DNA of 64,000 bases from CBDEUK01 sp965250225 (lineage in GTDB: Bacteria; Pseudomonadota; Gammaproteobacteria; Eutrophobiales; Eutrophobiaceae). A program made the position numbers and the translations under genes. Under the pieces are notes generated by a model, which had not been told where the DNA came from, did no database searches, and worked only from the letters and a program-made list of their open reading frames with translations. Of this stretch, positions 35,788 to 44,746 are shown in pieces. Positions within the stretch are counted from its first letter, which is position 1. Each line of letters begins with the position of its first letter. The stretch covers positions 124,001 to 188,000 of the forward strand of contig CBDFNQ010000035.1 in the NCBI GenBank assembly GCA_965250225.1, in the 5' to 3' direction.

Positions 35788-36291
35788 CTATTCGCTATTG
35801 GCTTTTTTTGTACTCATAACGATGCCATAGGCGCAAGCAATCATTATCACAATAAATACTACCAAACTCCATTCGGCGATACTGAAACTGAGAAAGCGCC
35901 ATTTAACTTCAGCGCATTCGCCTGAGCCACTGAGGATCATGCTCAGGGCTTCTGAGAATGGAAAGACATCGAGCATGTATTCCAGGCCTGGTCCACATTC
36001 TGGTACTTGATCCTTAGGTAAGTGTTGTAACCAGACTTGTCTTCCAGCGATGCCTGCGCCAATCAACGCAGTAATGTCGATCACACTAAAATACAAGATT
36101 GAAAATATTTTTTTCGGAGCATGCAAACTGGCGATCAAGGCAATAACAGCAACTGCGATGTAAGCAATACGCTGCAGGATACACAGAGGGCAGGGTTCTA
36201 ATCCTTCATAATGTTCAAGATAGAGGCCAAAGCCGAGTAGTCCAAAACAGACAAGTGAAATTAGTGCAAATAGAGTTCTAGTAGAAGCCAT
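35788..36291 (-). CDS. dsbB: Disulfide bond formation protein DsbB
   Basis: DsbB reoxidises DsbA and passes electrons to quinone. The 167-residue protein has four membrane helices and both cysteine pairs: Cys34/Cys37 in EPCPLCILQR and Cys99/Cys126 in VPECGPGLEYML and SGECAEVKW, equivalent to the E. coli pairs 41/44 and 104/130. The quinone-binding arginine follows CILQR. A separate DsbA is not in the window. Confidence 0.95.
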   Translation of the reverse strand: MASTRTLFALISLVCFGLLGFGLYLEHYEGLEPCPLCILQRIAYIAVAVIALIASLHAPKKIFSILYFSVIDITALIGAGIAGRQVWLQHLPKDQVPECGPGLEYMLDVFPFSEALSMILSGSGECAEVKWRFLSFSIAEWSLVVFIVIMIACAYGIVMSTKKANSE

Positions 36292-36335
36292 CGTTCGTTT
36301 TAATTTTTAATTTATGTTAGTTAAGATAAGTAATT

Positions 36336-37316
36336 CTATGTTGATTGAGTCAAAACGTCATGAATAAATTTTGGGATTCGTTTTTCTAGCCAGTATTCAG
36401 GTTTAGCAAATGATGAACCGGAGATAAAACCGACGTGTCCGCCGTGTGCGCTTACATCAAGTGTCGTACCGTTTGAGAGTTCTTTTTGATTAGGGACAGC
36501 GTCTTCTGGAACAAACGGATCGTCTTTGGCATGAATGATCAAACAGCGTGTTGTTATCTTGGGAAGAAACTGTCGACAGCTGGATTTCAGATAATAATCT
36601 TTTGCGGATTTAAATCCATGTAATCTTGCGGTGATATGATGATCGAACGCCCAGAAATCACGATATTCATTCAATCGTGCTAAATCAACAGGTGCTTGTC
36701 GTTGTTTAAACTTAATGCGTATTTTCTCACGCAGACTTTTGATCAAATACCACTGATAAAATCGTGAGAATCCTTGATTGAGTTTGTCTGCACAACGATC
36801 TAACTCAAAGGGTACTGAGACTCCAATTGCCGCGGTGAGAGGACAGGCTGTCGATTGCTCTGCGAGATATTTCAATAGCGCATTGCCACCCAGTGAATAG
36901 CCTATTGCAAATAAAGGTACCTGAGGGTGACGTTGTCTGAGTGTATTGAGTGAAAATCTAATGTCACCTGTATCACCCGAATGATAACTTCGATCCAGAC
37001 GGTTCGGTTCATCAGAACAGCCACGAAAATGCATCAGGACACCAATCCAACCATTCTTATGAATGGCATTCAACATACCCCGAGCATAAGGTGAGTTAAT
37101 GGAACCTTCCAGGCCATGAAAAAGTATTACGACAGGTTTGTTTTGTCCTGCCGGTTTTTCTGTCCAACACAGGTCAACAAAATCACCATCGGCTAACTCA
37201 AGTCGTTCAGGGAATAAACTGTTTTTATACCGAGACTTGAAAATCCTGGGCCAAAGGGTTTGGAGATGAGGACTTTTGCACCAGCAAGCGGGTTTGAAGG
37301 AGCTGAGTGAAATCAA
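36336..37316 (-). CDS. yheT: YheT-type alpha/beta hydrolase
   Basis: The 326-residue protein belongs to the YheT/Embryogenesis-associated EMB8 hydrolases. Visible are SPHLQTLWPRIF near the N-terminus, VILFHGLEGSINSPYARG with the oxyanion loop, MHFRGCSDEPNRLDRSYHSGDT, the nucleophile elbow AIGYSLGGNALLKYL, the acid in HAKDDPFVP and the catalytic histidine in HGGHVGF. The natural substrate is not known. The start is a TTG. It is co-directional with dsbB and 44 bases upstream of it, so they may share a transcript. Confidence 0.9.
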   Translation of the reverse strand: MISLSSFKPACWCKSPHLQTLWPRIFKSRYKNSLFPERLELADGDFVDLCWTEKPAGQNKPVVILFHGLEGSINSPYARGMLNAIHKNGWIGVLMHFRGCSDEPNRLDRSYHSGDTGDIRFSLNTLRQRHPQVPLFAIGYSLGGNALLKYLAEQSTACPLTAAIGVSVPFELDRCADKLNQGFSRFYQWYLIKSLREKIRIKFKQRQAPVDLARLNEYRDFWAFDHHITARLHGFKSAKDYYLKSSCRQFLPKITTRCLIIHAKDDPFVPEDAVPNQKELSNGTTLDVSAHGGHVGFISGSSFAKPEYWLEKRIPKFIHDVLTQST

Positions 37317-37659
37317 ACTTAAAAGTGATAGTTATGTATTTTCGATTTAATTGTTATGCCGGGCTGATTGCCATGGAGGGTGGAAATACAGGAAGCGCAG
37401 GAGCCGTTTCCTGTAAGACTCGGTATCCAGTGGAATAACGAATTAAAGTTTTTTAAGAGCCGTAATATTTCTTTGTAGTCGCTGTTCAGCATATCCAGGC
37501 TTGTATATGTTCCAGATTTCAAGGGTTAGTGGCCACACCATCATGACTCTCTCTGGGAGATGCCTCCACGAATTCATTATTTGCACTGGCATCATCTTCA
37601 TCGGAAGAAAGGGATTTTAATGAAGTTTTCGTGCGGTCAAGTTTCATGTCTGGATTATA
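37317..37659. other. Noncoding stretch before IS630
   Basis: I see no credible gene in this 343-base stretch. A 67-codon minus-strand frame at 37319-37522 has no recognisable features. The right edge is the TA target of an IS630 insertion, and the sequence beyond that element is the tail of a dehydratase gene, so part of this stretch may once have been upstream coding DNA that no longer reads through. Confidence 0.45.
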
Positions 37660-38759
37660 TACTCAATCAACTTCAAGTTGCAGGATCGATGATCTGAAAG
37701 TTATCATTAATTCTATCGTTCAATGAGTCCGCGATATCCGGTAAAGTGTTTTTGAAAAAGTCATCGATTTGCTCACGAAATTCCTTGGCCGAATGGAAAT
37801 AGTGGTTATTACGGACGTGTTCGTTCATCACTTTCCATAAACGTTCTATCGGATTCAAATTAGGACTATAAGGCGGCAGGATGTGTATCTTAATATTAAG
37901 TTCGTTTGCCTTTTCTTTAACACTCGCCGCCTTATGATAACCCGCCCCATCAACTATCCAGTGAAGGGTGTTTGCATCAACGTATTGCGCTCGTAATTTG
38001 GATAGAAAATCAACAATGCTGTCGGCATTAATCGTGTCATAGGTTTCTGTCACCGTGTTTGACAAGGCATTGAGTTCAATCGCACCTAATAGGTTAATCC
38101 GTGTGCGACTCGCGGTTGTTTTGATAAGCTTATTTGTCCCTCTCTTTATCCAACCGTGACTCAATTTCGTCGACTGTGTCGGATGCACGCCATCACCAAA
38201 CAAAATAGGCTCATCAGCACCGACGTTTGCTTTCAATACGTCATACTGCTTGATAAAGGCATGTTGTTGTTCAACATCGGCTTTGGCGGGGATCCCTTTG
38301 GGTTGTTTATAAACAAATCCTTGACGATGCAACCATTTATGTAAACCCGATACCGTGTAGTCAACCCCATAACGGGTCTTGATGTAAGCCACAATTTGGT
38401 GGTTATGTTGATATAGATGTGCTGTCAGATGTGCGAGTAATTCGTCACATTGTCGCTTGCTTAATTTCTCCTCGGAACCGCCGTTTGCACAGTGCAATTT
38501 CTGCTCTCCGGTATAGTCCTTCAAGTGACGAAGTATACAGGTTTCATGTTTGCGCAAGGCTTGCGCTATCATCGTTGTGCTCCACCCTTCAGAATTCAGT
38601 AATACGGCTTTGATACGATCACCTTCCCGGATATCTCGCACTTGCTTATGTCGTGCTTCTAATTTCAATTTGTTTTCTGCGGTTAATTCAATCTTGCTCA
38701 TAGGTGATAGACTGATCTCTTAATTCATAAACATCAAGCTCTTTCATCGATCTTGGGTA
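37660..38759 (-). mobile_element. IS630-family element, copy 1
   Basis: The element is about 1,100 bases and flanked by TA at both ends (37658-37659, 38760-38761), as expected for IS630/Tc1-type insertion. Its ends begin TACTCAATC and, from the other side, TACCCAAGATC, a short imperfect inverted repeat. It contains one intact transposase gene. A second copy in the opposite orientation at 51375-52474 has the same length and encodes an identical protein, so transposition is recent. Confidence 0.9.
37673..38701 (-). CDS. IS630-family transposase
   Basis: The 342-residue protein has an N-terminal helix-turn-helix half (REGDRIKAVLLNSEGWSTTMIAQALRKHE), a winged-helix linker (GVDYTVSGLHKWLHRQGFVYKQPKG) and a DDE catalytic domain: Asp in LFGDGVHPTQS, Asp in WIVDGAGYHK and Glu in PPYSPNLNPIERLWKVM, the IS630 hallmark. 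The frame is complete and the protein is identical to that of copy 2. Confidence 0.95.
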   Translation of the reverse strand: MSKIELTAENKLKLEARHKQVRDIREGDRIKAVLLNSEGWSTTMIAQALRKHETCILRHLKDYTGEQKLHCANGGSEEKLSKRQCDELLAHLTAHLYQHNHQIVAYIKTRYGVDYTVSGLHKWLHRQGFVYKQPKGIPAKADVEQQHAFIKQYDVLKANVGADEPILFGDGVHPTQSTKLSHGWIKRGTNKLIKTTASRTRINLLGAIELNALSNTVTETYDTINADSIVDFLSKLRAQYVDANTLHWIVDGAGYHKAASVKEKANELNIKIHILPPYSPNLNPIERLWKVMNEHVRNNHYFHSAKEFREQIDDFFKNTLPDIADSLNDRINDNFQIIDPAT

Positions 38760-38761
38760 TA

Positions 38762-39004
38762 GACAGTATTACACTGGAATTGTGTCAGCGTTATGTGGAA
38801 GAAATTATGTTGCTCAGCGAAACAGAGATCGAACAAGCGATCCGACTTCTGTTTGAACAACATCGCCTGGTAACCGAAGGTTCAGCCGCTTTGAGTATTG
38901 GCGGCATAATTAAACGAAAAGAGCAATTCAAGGGAAAGAAAGTCGTTGCGGTCGTATGCGGACGGAGTATTGATCTGGATGTGTTTAAACGAATTATCAA
39001 TTAG
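38762..39004 (+). pseudogene. C-terminal remnant of a threonine-dehydratase-like PLP enzyme
   Basis: About 80 residues remain, reading out of the IS630 edge: ITLELCQRYVEEIMLLSETEIEQAI, LVTEGSAALSIGGIIKRKEQF and KKVVAVVCGRSIDLDVFKRII. This is the end of the catalytic domain of serine/threonine ammonia-lyases and related dehydratases (EutB, TdcB), where the usual text is EGAGAVGIAAL and VVSGGNIDL. The PLP lysine and glycine-rich loop are missing. The sequence left of the IS does not obviously continue the gene, so a deletion probably accompanied or preceded the insertion. Confidence 0.75.
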
Positions 39005-39235
39005 CAAATAAAGACAGTCTGATAAAGCTGTCGATTATATTAAGGCCGCTCGGGAACCGGGTGAATCATTCTATACATCTGTATAGTCAATGATTGAAAA
39101 CTATATTTTCATACGCTGGCAGGATATTTCAAATACAAAATGAGTTGCTAAGTTGAGTCTACCCAGATGCAGTAATAAGCGCCATCCTTGTTAATTACAC
39201 TTCCCTTATGCGTTATCGAAAATCGGAGATAAAAA

Positions 39236-39718
39236 TTGCCAGAAATATTAGTTAGAAAAGCAAGCATTGAAGATTCAGGTTTAATCCTTGGGTTTATTAA
39301 AGAACTTGCAAGATATGAAAAGGCAGAAGATGAAGTCATTGCAACGGTTGAAGATATCGAAAATAATCTTTTCAACCGTAGCTCAACAACTGAAGCGGTC
39401 ATTTGTACTTCTGACCAACTAGCAATTGGTCTTGCGATATACTTTTTAAACTTCTCAACATGGCTTGGTAAAAATGGATTGTACCTGGAAGATCTATATG
39501 TTTCTCCAGATCATAGAAGTGCCGGGATAGGAAAAAAACTTTTAAAACATTTAGCTGTATTGGCAGTTGAAAACAATTATAGAAGGTTTGAGTGGAGTGT
39601 TCTGGACTGGAATGAACCGGCGATAAAATTCTATGAGTCAATCGGTGCAAAAGCGCAATGTGAATGGATAAGCTATCGCCTTGAAGGCCAATCCTTATTG
39701 GATTTTGCCAGGAGTTAA
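39236..39718 (+). CDS. GNAT family N-acetyltransferase
   Basis: The 160-residue protein resembles the diamine (spermidine/spermine-like) acetyltransferase group of GNAT enzymes: ILVRKASIEDSGLILGFIKELARYEKAED, AVICTSDQLAIGLAIYFLNFSTWLGKNGLYLEDLYV, the acetyl-CoA loop RSAGIGKKLLKHLA, and FEWSVLDWNEPAIKFYESIGA. The start is a TTG four bases after CGGAGATAAAA; a close relative at 48505-48865 uses the same TTG context. Substrate is inferred only at the family level. Confidence 0.9.
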   Translation: MPEILVRKASIEDSGLILGFIKELARYEKAEDEVIATVEDIENNLFNRSSTTEAVICTSDQLAIGLAIYFLNFSTWLGKNGLYLEDLYVSPDHRSAGIGKKLLKHLAVLAVENNYRRFEWSVLDWNEPAIKFYESIGAKAQCEWISYRLEGQSLLDFARS

Positions 39719-39823
39719 ACCGCAGTTGGCAGCATTAATGTGTAGATGCAAACAGAAGATAATCTTCATCTTAGATATTATTTAATTGCTCTATTGAATA
39801 TTACAAATAGATATATAATTTCA

Positions 39824-41096
39824 CACTGCTGTCCCGTTAAGAACGAATAAAGTAGGCCTGAAATCCTATGATTTGTCACAATGAAATAACGACAAGTCAT
39901 TGAAAAACAAAAGGAGAACAGGCCTTGAGTCATCATAATACTGTGTTTTCACAACTACTGAGACTAATACCGAGACATGAATTTGAAACGCTTGCAAAAC
40001 AGCATCATCAGGGACGCACTTTTCGAACGGCCTCTCGATGGTCTCAGTTCGTCTCTATGTCGATGGCACAATTATCTGGTCGAAGCAGCTTGCGTGATAT
40101 AGTGGAGAACATCTCGGCACAGACACACCGTCTTTATCATTTAGGTAGTGCAAAATTGTCGCGTTCTAACTTATCCCGCATTAATGAAAACAAACCTTCC
40201 ACTCTGTACGAAGCGTTGTTTGGGAAACTGTTACATCGATGTCAGGGGTTAGCACCAGGCCACAATTTCCGTTTCAAAAACGCACTCTATTCACTTGATG
40301 CCTCGACCATTGATTTGTGTTTGTCGGTTTTTCCGTGGGCTGATTTTCGCACAACAAAAGGAGCGATAAAGTTACATGTCGGATTAAATCATGCAGGCTA
40401 TCTGCCCGAATTTGTGACCCTCACCGAAGGCAAAGACCATGATATTACTGTGGGTCGAATGCTGAATTTCCCTAAAGGCAGTATTGTCGCTATTGATAAA
40501 GCATACAATGACTACGCTTGGTATAAGCAATTGACTGAAAAGGGCATATACTTTGTTACTCGCCTTAAAAACAATGCAAAATTCCGCATTGTGTGTCATC
40601 GACCCGTGTTAAAAGGAAAAAGCTTAACGAGTGATCAAACGATTGAATTCACTGGTATTCAGACGGCAAAGAAATGCCCTGTTCAACTTCGCCGTATTGG
40701 TTATAGGGATGTTGCAACAGGTAAGTATTACGTATTTCTAAGTAATAATTTCAAACTCGCTGCCAAGACAATAGCCGATATTTACAAAGCGCGATGGCAA
40801 GTGGAATTGTTTTTTAAGTGGGTCAAGCAAGATTTGAAAATAAAATCATTTGTGGGCACAAGCAAGAATGCAGTGATGACGCAAATTTGGATTGCGATGT
40901 GCATGTACTTACTTATTGCATTCATCAAATTTCAATCAAAATTGAAGAAGAGCATGCAACAGATATTACGATTGTTACAGCTTAATTTGTTTGAAAAACG
41001 AGAGCTAATCGCTTTGCTAAGAGGTGACCCTTTACATGATAGCTTGCCGGATATTAATCAGATGGCTTTGTTATGAAAGTTAACGGGACAGCAGTG
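39824..41096 (+). mobile_element. IS4-family element
   Basis: The ends CACTGCTGTCCCGTTAA (39824-39840) and TTAACGGGACAGCAGTG (41080-41096) form a perfect 17-bp inverted repeat around a single intact transposase gene. The element is 1,273 bases. I could not see a clear target-site duplication by eye in the AT-rich flanks. Confidence 0.92.
39925..41076 (+). CDS. IS4-family transposase
   Basis: The 383-residue protein has an N-terminal domain seen in IS4 relatives (HHNTVFSQLLRLIPRHEFE; LSRSNLSRINENKPSTLYEALF), the first catalytic Asp in YSLDASTIDL, the second in VAIDKAYNDYAWY, and the YREK signature in IYKARWQVELFFKWVKQ. It is full length and preceded by AAAAGGAGAA, so it is probably functional. 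Confidence 0.94.
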   Translation: MSHHNTVFSQLLRLIPRHEFETLAKQHHQGRTFRTASRWSQFVSMSMAQLSGRSSLRDIVENISAQTHRLYHLGSAKLSRSNLSRINENKPSTLYEALFGKLLHRCQGLAPGHNFRFKNALYSLDASTIDLCLSVFPWADFRTTKGAIKLHVGLNHAGYLPEFVTLTEGKDHDITVGRMLNFPKGSIVAIDKAYNDYAWYKQLTEKGIYFVTRLKNNAKFRIVCHRPVLKGKSLTSDQTIEFTGIQTAKKCPVQLRRIGYRDVATGKYYVFLSNNFKLAAKTIADIYKARWQVELFFKWVKQDLKIKSFVGTSKNAVMTQIWIAMCMYLLIAFIKFQSKLKKSMQQILRLLQLNLFEKRELIALLRGDPLHDSLPDINQMALL

Positions 41097-41595
41097 TTTA
41101 TAAAAATATGTTTAATTGTGCATGAAATTCAGTATTTGTGCTTCTGACTACAGGGGCATATTTCAGATGGATATATGGTGTCAATTTATATCCCTGGAAA
41201 TATATCCCCTTCGATAGATTACCCAATCAGAGATTTCGCGCATAATACGCCAAATATTAATAATTTGGTTCAATCACATTCAACAATGAATTATGAGAGA
41301 CAGTTAAGGCTCATATCATTCTTCTTGACCACTCAACAGGTTGGCTAGAAGATGGTTTGAAGGCGTTATTCAATTAACTTATTGTCGATGCTGAAATGTT
41401 GTAAATTGATGACGGAAATCTTATGTATTCTTGATCGTAGGAGTTTATTCCAGATATAGTCTCCGAAAATCGCAGTCATCATTTTTTTCTTACGCAACCG
41501 GGACGTTTGAACTGAACTTTATGGCTATTCAATAATTTGAGCTATAGAAAAAACAGTATATTCTGAATAGAAAAGAAATAAATAAGGTATTCACT
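41097..41595. other. Noncoding region upstream of TonB2-type operon
   Basis: I see no gene in these 499 bases. They contain a 59-base imperfect palindrome (41152-41210, listed separately). The end holds a weak AAGGTATTC before the ATG at 41596, so the promoter of the following operon should be in the last 150 bases. Confidence 0.5.
41152..41210. repeat. 59-base imperfect palindrome
   Basis: AGGGGCATATTTC pairs with GAAATATATCCCCT, and inside it GGATATA pairs with TATATCC, giving an almost continuous hairpin with an 11-base loop. It is not followed by a T-run in either direction. It may be a small mobile repeat (REP or MITE-like), an operator or a transcript end structure. Confidence 0.65.
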
Positions 41596-42387
41596 ATGAA
41601 AAGCACAGGCAAACAACAGACGAAAGCATTAATCTTCGGTATTATTTTGCTGTTTATATCTGGTTTTACTAACGCCGCCAAACTTGAACAAGTACAACAA
41701 GAAGGCGAAAAGAAACTGGTCGAAGCAGAACAGTCACAAAAGAAGATCGACAAGATAGTCGAAGGCGCGCAGGAGCGTCTCATTCAATACCAAAGTTTGC
41801 TAAAACAAATTGAAGGCTTAAAGACTTACAACGAGCAGTTATCGACACAGGTTCAAGGACAAGAGAATTTGATCGCCCGCTTTGATGAGTCCATCACCCA
41901 GGTCGCGTTGATTGAACGTCAGATGGGGCCCCTGGTGGCGAAGATGGCAGACGGTCTGGAGCAATTTATTGAACTGGACTTGCCCTTTTATACAGAGGAG
42001 CGACAAGAACGATTGGCGTTTATACAAGAGAGTCTGGTTGCAGCGGATGTGGATGTAGCGGAGAAGTTTCGCCAGGTCATTGAAGCCTATCAAATCGAAA
42101 ACGAATACGGTCGTAAGATAGACACCTACCAGGACATCGTCACGCTCAACGGAGCGGAAATGGAAGTCGATGTCTTGCGTATTGGACGCATTGCCATGGT
42201 GAGTCAAAGCAAAGACACCAAGATCTCGGCGCGTTGGGACAACGACACAAAAAGCTGGCAAGTCCTGGATAATGTCACCTATCGCAATGCCATCCGCCAG
42301 GGGATCAAGATGGCGAAAAAACAAGCCTCCATTGGCATACTGACTCTGCCCATTGCACCGGCCACAACGGCGGAGGTGGCGCAATGA
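41596..42387 (+). CDS. DUF3450 family periplasmic protein of TonB2 system
   Basis: The 263-residue protein begins with a signal peptide (ALIFGIILLFISGFTNA, cut after about residue 28) and continues with a coiled coil (QQEGEKKLVEAEQSQKKIDKIVEG...) and a globular part with RQMGPLVAKMADGLEQFIELDLPFYTEERQERL and EVDVLRIGRIAMVSQSKD, the DUF3450 pattern. DUF3450 proteins lead TonB2-type clusters in Vibrio and relatives, just as here; their role is unclear. The stop overlaps the next start by four bases. Confidence 0.88.
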   Translation: MKSTGKQQTKALIFGIILLFISGFTNAAKLEQVQQEGEKKLVEAEQSQKKIDKIVEGAQERLIQYQSLLKQIEGLKTYNEQLSTQVQGQENLIARFDESITQVALIERQMGPLVAKMADGLEQFIELDLPFYTEERQERLAFIQESLVAADVDVAEKFRQVIEAYQIENEYGRKIDTYQDIVTLNGAEMEVDVLRIGRIAMVSQSKDTKISARWDNDTKSWQVLDNVTYRNAIRQGIKMAKKQASIGILTLPIAPATTAEVAQ

Positions 42388-43760
42388 GAACACATCAACA
42401 CAACACATCATTAACACTCAAAGCATTTCTACCCATTCTGTTCATTGCCTTAAGTCTTCCAATAAGCGCATCGGCAAAAGAAGACACCCTGTCCATGGAC
42501 ACCCTGTTACAACAAGTCAAAGCCGGCCGTGCCAAAGACGCGGCGGACAACAAACAACGCGAACAAGCTTTTATCAAGGAAAGGGCGCAGCAAGTCGCCC
42601 GGATCAAGCAAGCTATGCTGGATGTTCAGGCATTGGAAGCAAAGAGTGCGGCACTGGAACAACGTTTTAATGCAAATGAATTATTGGTAGAAGAAAAACG
42701 CCAACAGCGTAACGAACGCCTGGGTTCTTTAAAAGAATTGTTTGGGCATCTGACGGGCGCCGCAGGTGATATGCGCAGTCGCTTTCAAAATTCGATCACC
42801 ACCAGCCAATTCCCGGAACGTGAGGCATTTTTGAGTGGACTCATTAAGAAAATGAACAGCGATACGGACTTGCCTACCCTGACAGAAATCGAGCGGGTCT
42901 GGTATGAACTACATCGAGAGATGACCGAATCCGGCCGCGTCGTCAAATACACAACGATAGTCGGCACAGAAAAAGCTCGTGAGATTGTCCGCGTTGGACT
43001 CTTTAATATCGTCTCCAACAGCGACTATCTGGCCTATGATTCGGACACACGCAGCGTCTCCGTTCTTCCACGTCAACCGGTCGGTTTAGCAGAAGGTGTC
43101 AGCGCATTACAATCCTCCTCTGATGGTGTTACTGCTATTGGCATAGATCCCACCGGCGCTGCCGGTGGGGGCTTTTTAAAGGCCATTATCAATACACCCA
43201 CATTGGAAGAACGCTGGCATCAAGGTCGCCAGGTGGGCTATATCATCACTGGCGTTGGTGCCTTTGCGGTGCTCGTCGCCTTATGGCGTTTCCTGATCCT
43301 CAGCTTTACCTCGACCAAGATCCGCGCGCAACTGACACGAAAAGATATCAAAACCAACAACCCATTGGGTCGTATCTTAAAAGTCGCCGAAGACAATCCA
43401 CAGACCGATACCGAAAGTCTTGAGCTGAAACTGGGTGAGGCGATCTTAAAAGAAGGACCGAAGATCCAGTCGGGCCTGTCCTTGTTGAAAATCATCGCCA
43501 TGGTGGCACCCCTGCTCGGTTTGTTGGGAACGGTGACCGGTATGATCATTGTCTTCCAGGCGATCACCATTTATGGGGCGGGCGATCCGAAGGCGATGGC
43601 CGGCGGGATCTCCAGTGCTCTGGTGACGACCGTACTGGGATTGATTGTCGCCATCCCTACCCTATTAATGCACACAATGCTCCATGGCAAGGCAAAAAAC
43701 ATGTTGCACATATTGGAAGAACAAAGTGCCGGCATTGTTGCCGAGCGGACTGGCCAATAA
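42384..43760 (+). CDS. ttpC: TtpC-like MotA/TolQ/ExbB proton channel with periplasmic N-terminus
   Basis: The 458-residue protein has a signal peptide (LPILFIALSLPISASA), a long periplasmic coiled coil (about 45-125), a membrane helix (VGYIITGVGAFAVLVALWRFLIL, near 283-305) and a C-terminal MotA/TolQ/ExbB domain with two further helices (ISLLKIIAMVAPLLGLLGTVTGMI-like stretch and GGISSALVTTVLGLIVAIPTLLMH). This layout is that of TtpC, the extra proton-channel subunit of TonB2 systems in Vibrio. It is coupled to the DUF3450 gene by ATGA. Confidence 0.87.
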   Translation: MRTHQHNTSLTLKAFLPILFIALSLPISASAKEDTLSMDTLLQQVKAGRAKDAADNKQREQAFIKERAQQVARIKQAMLDVQALEAKSAALEQRFNANELLVEEKRQQRNERLGSLKELFGHLTGAAGDMRSRFQNSITTSQFPEREAFLSGLIKKMNSDTDLPTLTEIERVWYELHREMTESGRVVKYTTIVGTEKAREIVRVGLFNIVSNSDYLAYDSDTRSVSVLPRQPVGLAEGVSALQSSSDGVTAIGIDPTGAAGGGFLKAIINTPTLEERWHQGRQVGYIITGVGAFAVLVALWRFLILSFTSTKIRAQLTRKDIKTNNPLGRILKVAEDNPQTDTESLELKLGEAILKEGPKIQSGLSLLKIIAMVAPLLGLLGTVTGMIIVFQAITIYGAGDPKAMAGGISSALVTTVLGLIVAIPTLLMHTMLHGKAKNMLHILEEQSAGIVAERTGQ

Positions 43761-43791
43761 CTGAACGTCACGAACAAGCAGGAGAGATACC

Positions 43792-44322
43792 ATGCTGCTG
43801 TATTTATTAGACGCACTTGAGGCCATTGATCATTTTTTTCATTCCGGTGGACCGGTGTTGTATCTCATTGCCTTGTTGACCTTTGTCATGTGGGTGCTGA
43901 TGCTGGAGCGGTTCTGGTATTACTATGGCGGCTACCGCGGCGATGCCCGGAAAGTCATCGACACCTGGGAAGCACGCCTGGAACGACAATCCTGGGCAGC
44001 GCATGCGATACGCGACAAACTCATATCCGAGACGCGGATCAAGATCGATCAGAACCTGTCTTTAATTAAAACCATGATTGCGATTTGTCCGCTGTTTGGT
44101 TTACTCGGCACGGTCACCGGCATGATCGACGTCTTTAGCATTTTATCTATTACCGGTGGTGCCGATGCAAAATCCATGGCCGGTGGCGTCTCGCGTGCCA
44201 CCATCCCAACCATGGCCGGCATGGTGGCGGCCTTATCGGGTGTCTTTGCCAATATCTACATCTGCCAAAAAGCCTCACGCGAACGCAAACTCATTGAAGA
44301 ACACTTAACCATGGATCATTAA
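43792..44322 (+). CDS. exbB: ExbB-type proton channel subunit
   Basis: The 176-residue protein has three membrane helices: GGPVLYLIALLTFVMWVLMLERFWYYY, then the paired helices LIKTMIAICPLFGLLGTVTGMIDVF and ATIPTMAGMVAALSGVFANIY of the MotA/TolQ/ExbB domain. With ExbD it uses the proton gradient to energise TonB. It is shorter at the N-terminus than E. coli ExbB and belongs to the TonB2-type group. An AGGAGAG RBS lies before the ATG. Confidence 0.92.
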   Translation: MLLYLLDALEAIDHFFHSGGPVLYLIALLTFVMWVLMLERFWYYYGGYRGDARKVIDTWEARLERQSWAAHAIRDKLISETRIKIDQNLSLIKTMIAICPLFGLLGTVTGMIDVFSILSITGGADAKSMAGGVSRATIPTMAGMVAALSGVFANIYICQKASRERKLIEEHLTMDH

Positions 44323-44324
44323 TT

Positions 44325-44744
44325 ATGAGAAGACGAAGCTTTAGTTCCGATGCCGCTAGCGACGACGAAGGTGCGGTTGATTTGACACCAATGCTGGACG
44401 TGGTGTTCATTATGTTGATCTTTTTTATTGTCACTGCGACGTTTATCAAGGAAGCCGGCATTGAAGTCAATCGCCCGGACGCCAACACCTCCGAGCAAAA
44501 AGACAACACCACAGTACTGGTGGCGATCAATGCCGACAACAGTATCTGGATAGACAAACGGCGTGTTGATATACGCTCGGTTCGGGCCAATATTGAACGG
44601 CTGCACGCGGAGAACCCGGAAGGCGGCGTGGTCATACAGGCGGATGAATTGGCGTCTGTGAAAACCTTCACCGGGGTATTGGATGCGGCTCGGGAAGTGG
44701 TGCCGCACGAGAAAATATCACTGGCAACGGACATCAAAAATTAG
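44325..44744 (+). CDS. exbD: ExbD-type biopolymer transport protein
   Basis: The 139-residue protein has a short cytoplasmic tail (MRRRSFSSDAASDDEGAVDLTPMLDVVF), one membrane helix (IMLIFFIVTATF) with the essential aspartate in DLTPMLD, and a periplasmic domain (VLVAINADNSIWIDKRRVDI; ANIERLHAENPEGGVVIQADE). Pairs with ExbB for proton coupling. It follows exbB by two bases. Confidence 0.93.
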   Translation: MRRRSFSSDAASDDEGAVDLTPMLDVVFIMLIFFIVTATFIKEAGIEVNRPDANTSEQKDNTTVLVAINADNSIWIDKRRVDIRSVRANIERLHAENPEGGVVIQADELASVKTFTGVLDAAREVVPHEKISLATDIKN

Positions 44745-44746
44745 CC

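Noticed and set aside
35647..35925. 92-residue frame overlapping the orphan membrane gene and dsbB
   Set aside because: It is in a shadow frame of two better-supported genes and has no ribosome site.
37319..37522. 67-residue minus-strand frame before IS630
   Set aside because: No recognisable motif and no ribosome site.
38953..39004. Small standalone 83-residue enzyme gene
   Set aside because: The frame starts inside the IS630 end and matches only the tail of a much longer dehydratase family, so it is a remnant.
42353..42670. Arg/Gln/His-rich 105-residue frame in the TonB operon
   Set aside because: It is a shadow of ttpC and is compositionally biased.
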